Below, piece by piece: positions 52,266 to 56,229 of a DNA stretch of 56,229 nucleotides. Below the pieces are notes generated by a model. It was not told the DNA's origin, searched no databases, and was given only the letters and a program-made list of their open reading frames with translations. The translations under genes and the position numbers were made by a program. Origin of the DNA: Deltaproteobacteria bacterium. Its GTDB lineage: Bacteria > Myxococcota_A > Polyangia > Haliangiales > Haliangiaceae. How positions within the stretch are numbered: position 1 is the first letter of the stretch; each line of letters opens with the position of its first letter. Location: contig JANXOM010000159.1 in the NCBI GenBank assembly GCA_025353585.1, positions 1-56,229 on the forward strand, read 5' to 3'.

Positions 52266-52977
52266 CGTCATCTATCGCCGCGAGCTCGGCGCGTACCTGC
52301 GCTCGCCCTGGAGCTGGGTGATCGTCTCGGCGACGCTCGTCCTCTCCGGCATCTTGCTGTGGGCCTACGCGATGAAGGGCGAGCTGCTCTCCGCGATCGT
52401 CCTCGAGCGCTTCTTCTTCACGACGAGCCTGTGCGTCGGCGTGGCCGCGGGCGTCCTGTCGTTCCGCCTCGTCGCCGAGGATCGCGCGAACGGCTCGCTG
52501 GTGCTGCTCAACACCTCGCCGGTGCGCGAGACCTCGATCATCCTCGGGAAGTATCTCGCCGCGCTCACGTTCCTCGTCATCACGGTCGCGCTGACGGCGT
52601 ACATTCCGCTGCTGATCAAGCTCGCCGGGAAGGTGACGATCTCGCAGATCCTCGTCGGCTGCGTCGGCCTGTTGCTGTTCGCGGGCACCGTGCTCGCGAT
52701 CGGCGTGTTCGCGAGCGCCCTCGCCCCCAACCAGGTCATCGCGGCCGTCATCACCGGCGCCATCGCGCTCGGCATGGGCCAGTTCTACCAGCTCGCCGGC
52801 GCGCTCGACGAGCCGGTCCGCGGCGTCTTCATGGACCTCGATCTCTGGATGATCCACTTCCAGCAAGGCGCCGGCCGCGGCGTCATTCACCTGAAGGACG
52901 TCGTGTACTACGCGGCCGTCAGCTACTTCTTCCTGCTCCTCGCCGTGAAGACCCTGGAGGCGAAGCGATGGCAATGA
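52252..52977 (+). CDS. ABC-2 type permease (GldF-like)
   Basis: 241 residues, six spans. GGAGGT eight bases upstream supports ATG 52252. Typical ABC-2 features are the YRRELGAYLRSPWSW N-terminus and DRANGSLVLLNTSPV loop. The next gene (GldG-like) begins 10 bases before its stop. Partner ATPase is immediately upstream; the cargo is unknown. Confidence 0.92.
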   Translation: MAATSVIYRRELGAYLRSPWSWVIVSATLVLSGILLWAYAMKGELLSAIVLERFFFTTSLCVGVAAGVLSFRLVAEDRANGSLVLLNTSPVRETSIILGKYLAALTFLVITVALTAYIPLLIKLAGKVTISQILVGCVGLLLFAGTVLAIGVFASALAPNQVIAAVITGAIALGMGQFYQLAGALDEPVRGVFMDLDLWMIHFQQGAGRGVIHLKDVVYYAAVSYFFLLLAVKTLEAKRWQ

Positions 52978-54988
52978 GAACTGCATCCCCGTGGTGGGCG
53001 TCGTTGGCGCTCATCGTCGCGACGGTCGTCGTCCTGATCTCCGAGCGGCTGTTCCACGAAGTCGACGCGCTTCGCCTGATCGCGACGGGCCTCGGCATCG
53101 GCGTCATCGTCGCGGTCACCGCGTCGCGCGGCTGGACCATGGCCGGCACGGCCGGCGGGCGGCGCGGCATCGAGCGCACGCTGTTCGCGTGCAGCATCGG
53201 GGTCCTGCTGTCATTCGCGGCCTACGCGGCGAGCACGCCGTGGGGCATGGACAAGCTCGCGAGCACGATGTCGGACGCGTCCGCCGCGCGGTTGAACACG
53301 ACGCTGCAGATCGTGTTCGGCGTGCTGCTCGTCGCGTCGCTCATCCCGCTCGTCATGATCGAGCTGTCGCTCGGCACCTCGCGCCGCGACAACTTCGACC
53401 TGGCGGCGGACTCGCTGGATCCGGCCGAGGCCGGCGGCGTCGACTTCTTCCGCGTGCGCGAGGTCGGTTGGTCCGGGCTCTCCGTCGCGCTGGCGGCGTC
53501 GTTCCTGATGGTCACCTGCTCGGTGGCGCGCGAGCGCGACGTGCAGAAGGACGTCAGCTACTTCCGCACGTCGTCGCCCGGCGACTCCACGATCAGCATC
53601 GTCACGCTGGCGCCGGATGCGATCCGCGCGCTGCTGTTCTTCCCCGCGGACAGCGAGGTCACGAGCGAGGTCCGCAGCTACTTCGACGACCTCGCGGCGA
53701 CCACGAAGAAGCTCGAGGTCGAGACGCACGACCGCTACATGGATAGCCAGCTGGCGACCAAGTACAAGGTCCGCTCCGACGAGAAGCTCGGCATGGTCGT
53801 CCTCGTGCGCGGCACCGGCGACAAGGAGAAGTTCGAGACGTTCGACATCGAGATCGATGCGGACAAGGAGCGGAAGGCGCAGAGCAAGCTCCGGAACCTC
53901 GACCGCGAGGTGAACAAGGCGCTGCTCAAGCTCGTCCGCGACAAGCGCAAGGCCTACCTGACGGTCGGCCACGGCGAGATGAACGACGCCGACTCGATGA
54001 CGCCCGAGGCGAAGCTCAAGATGGGCGACCATCGGACAACGGTGCTCAAGAAGCGCCTGCAGGACTTGAACTACGAGGTCAAGGACCTCGGCAAGGTCGA
54101 CCTGTCGAAAGACGTGCCGGACGACGCGACGATCGTGTTCATGCTCGCGCCGACGGGCGCGCTCCAGCAGTTCGAGTGGGACGCGCTGGATCGCTACCTC
54201 GAGCGCGGCGGCCGCATGATGATCGCGCTCGACCCGAAGGCGGACTTCACGCTCGGCAGCCTCGAGGGCCGCCTCGGCCTGACGTACGACGCCACCTCCG
54301 TGACCGACGACAAGGTGTTCCTCCCGCAGCACCACTCCGCGGCGGATCACCGCTGGCCGATCACGACACAGTTCTCGGCCCACGCCTCGACGACGGCGCT
54401 CTCGCGCGCGGTCGACAAGGGCCTCGTGCTCATCGACTCCGGCTCGCTGACGGACGCGCCGTTCACCGACAAGGTGAACGTGCCGAAGAAGACCATCACG
54501 ATCCGCTCGATGGACACGAGCTTCCTCGACTACAACGACGACTTCGAGTTCACGCCCGACGGCCCCAAGCCGGAGAAGCGCGCGCGCTACAACATCGCGG
54601 CCGCGATCGAGGGCCCGAAGCTCGGCAAGGACGAGGCCGGCAAGGACAAGGACGGCTTCCGCGCGCTCGTGTTCGCGGACGTCGATCTGTTCGGCGACAT
54701 CGTGGTCCAGAACCAGGGCCACATGGCGGTCCTCATGGTCTCGGGCCCGCTGCTCGAGGACTCGGTGCGCTGGCTCGGCGGCGAGGAGGTGTTCTCGGGT
54801 GAGGTCGTGTCCGAGGAGGACAAGCCGATCCAGCACACGAAGGAGGTCTCGTCGGCGTGGTTCGCGCTGACGATCTTCGGCATGCCGCTCGCCGTGCTCG
54901 GCGTCGGCCTCGCCATCTCGAGCCTGATGCGGAGCCGGCGCAAGTCGGCCAGCCTCCGGCGCCACAACGTGAAGACCCAGGAGAAGTC

Positions 54989-54992
<4 letters not shown>
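52968..54992 (+). CDS. GldG-like ABC-transporter auxiliary protein
   Basis: 674 residues from ATG 52968 (GGAGG eight bases upstream). Three or four N-terminal spans, then a large extracytoplasmic domain of the ABC-type-uncharacterised (GldG/DUF4350-like) family: LTVGHGEMND, KKRLQDLNYEVKDL, VFMLAPTGALQQFE, GGRMMIALDPKAD. A final span (FGMPLAVLGVGLAI) is near the C-terminus. In this gene set it likely couples to the ABC pump. Coupled to both neighbours by overlaps. Confidence 0.9.

Positions 54993-56229
<1,237 letters not shown>

Noticed and set aside
52359..52967. N-terminal extension of the GldG-like frame
   Set aside because: It overlaps the permease in another frame and is Arg-rich; a ribosome site and a membrane-span start support ATG 52968.

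Overview
The window is a 56.2 kb stretch of very GC-rich (roughly 70% or more), densely packed bacterial DNA. Its gene content points to a myxobacterium-like deltaproteobacterium (Polyangia/Haliangium-type). Pointers are a large Ser/Thr kinase with a C-terminal TPR array divergent from a sigma-like gene, many short-signal lipoproteins, four-helix-bundle (S23-type) proteins, GldA/F/G-DUF4340 transporter genes and many GTGA/ATGA overlaps. The taxonomic call is inference from gene content only. I saw no rRNA, tRNA, CRISPR array or recognisable transposase, and no gene-free stretch exceeds 300 bases. The longest, 23961-24225 and 31246-31484, hold only putative regulatory DNA.

Layout. 1-4051 (+): the end of a TPR protein, a secreted protein, a DsbD-like thiol reductase without its N-terminal domain, an orphan OmpR-type regulator overlapping it, and a small membrane protein. 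4056-10895 (-): a metal-efflux operon (small Cys-rich secreted protein, TolC-type channel, adaptor, HME-RND pump, His-rich CDF transporter). 11066-13342 (+): a solitary GspD secretin. 13352-15229 (-): alkB and ada, the alkylation-damage pair, with a decayed 2OG-oxygenase fragment between them. 15317-21555 (-): a papain-like lipoprotein, then a molybdenum hydroxylase operon (diheme cytochrome, MoCo subunit, 2Fe-2S subunit) preceded by an outer-membrane-type protein and a triple-domain NrfJ-like lipoprotein. 21633-25029 (+): small proteins, an HTTM membrane protein, a frameshifted gene and a lipoprotein. 25042-29303: a broken lanthipeptide-dehydratase-like gene, then the kinase/sigma-like divergent pair. 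29317-31245 (-): class III fructose-1,6-bisphosphatase.

31485-42738 is rich in lipid and envelope functions. It has a Gfo/Idh/MocA dehydrogenase, a CDP-alcohol phosphatidyltransferase and a class III aminotransferase in one tight operon. Beyond these lie a flippase-like LPG-synthase membrane protein, an Aur1/PAP2-type phosphotransferase, a PimA-like glycosyltransferase and an MMPL exporter. Together they suggest a head-group-modified, possibly cyclitol-based, phospholipid or glycolipid. At the 3' end of the MMPL gene sits a 641-bp cassette with near-identical 40/46-bp inverted repeats enclosing an S23-type four-helix-bundle gene. It resembles a 23S rRNA intervening sequence but lies outside an rRNA gene, and it is the most unusual structure in the window.

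43404-51135: a lipoprotein resembling a catalytically dead MA-type metallopeptidase, a cysteine synthase family enzyme divergent from a secreted cyclophilin, a ribbon-helix-helix/zinc-ribbon regulator with two 19-21 bp palindromes at its own promoter, a UbiB-like kinase, a PAP2 phosphatase, a membrane protein and a DUF6600 protein. 51303-56229 (+): an ABC transporter operon of GldA, GldF and GldG type with a DUF4340 protein running off the end.
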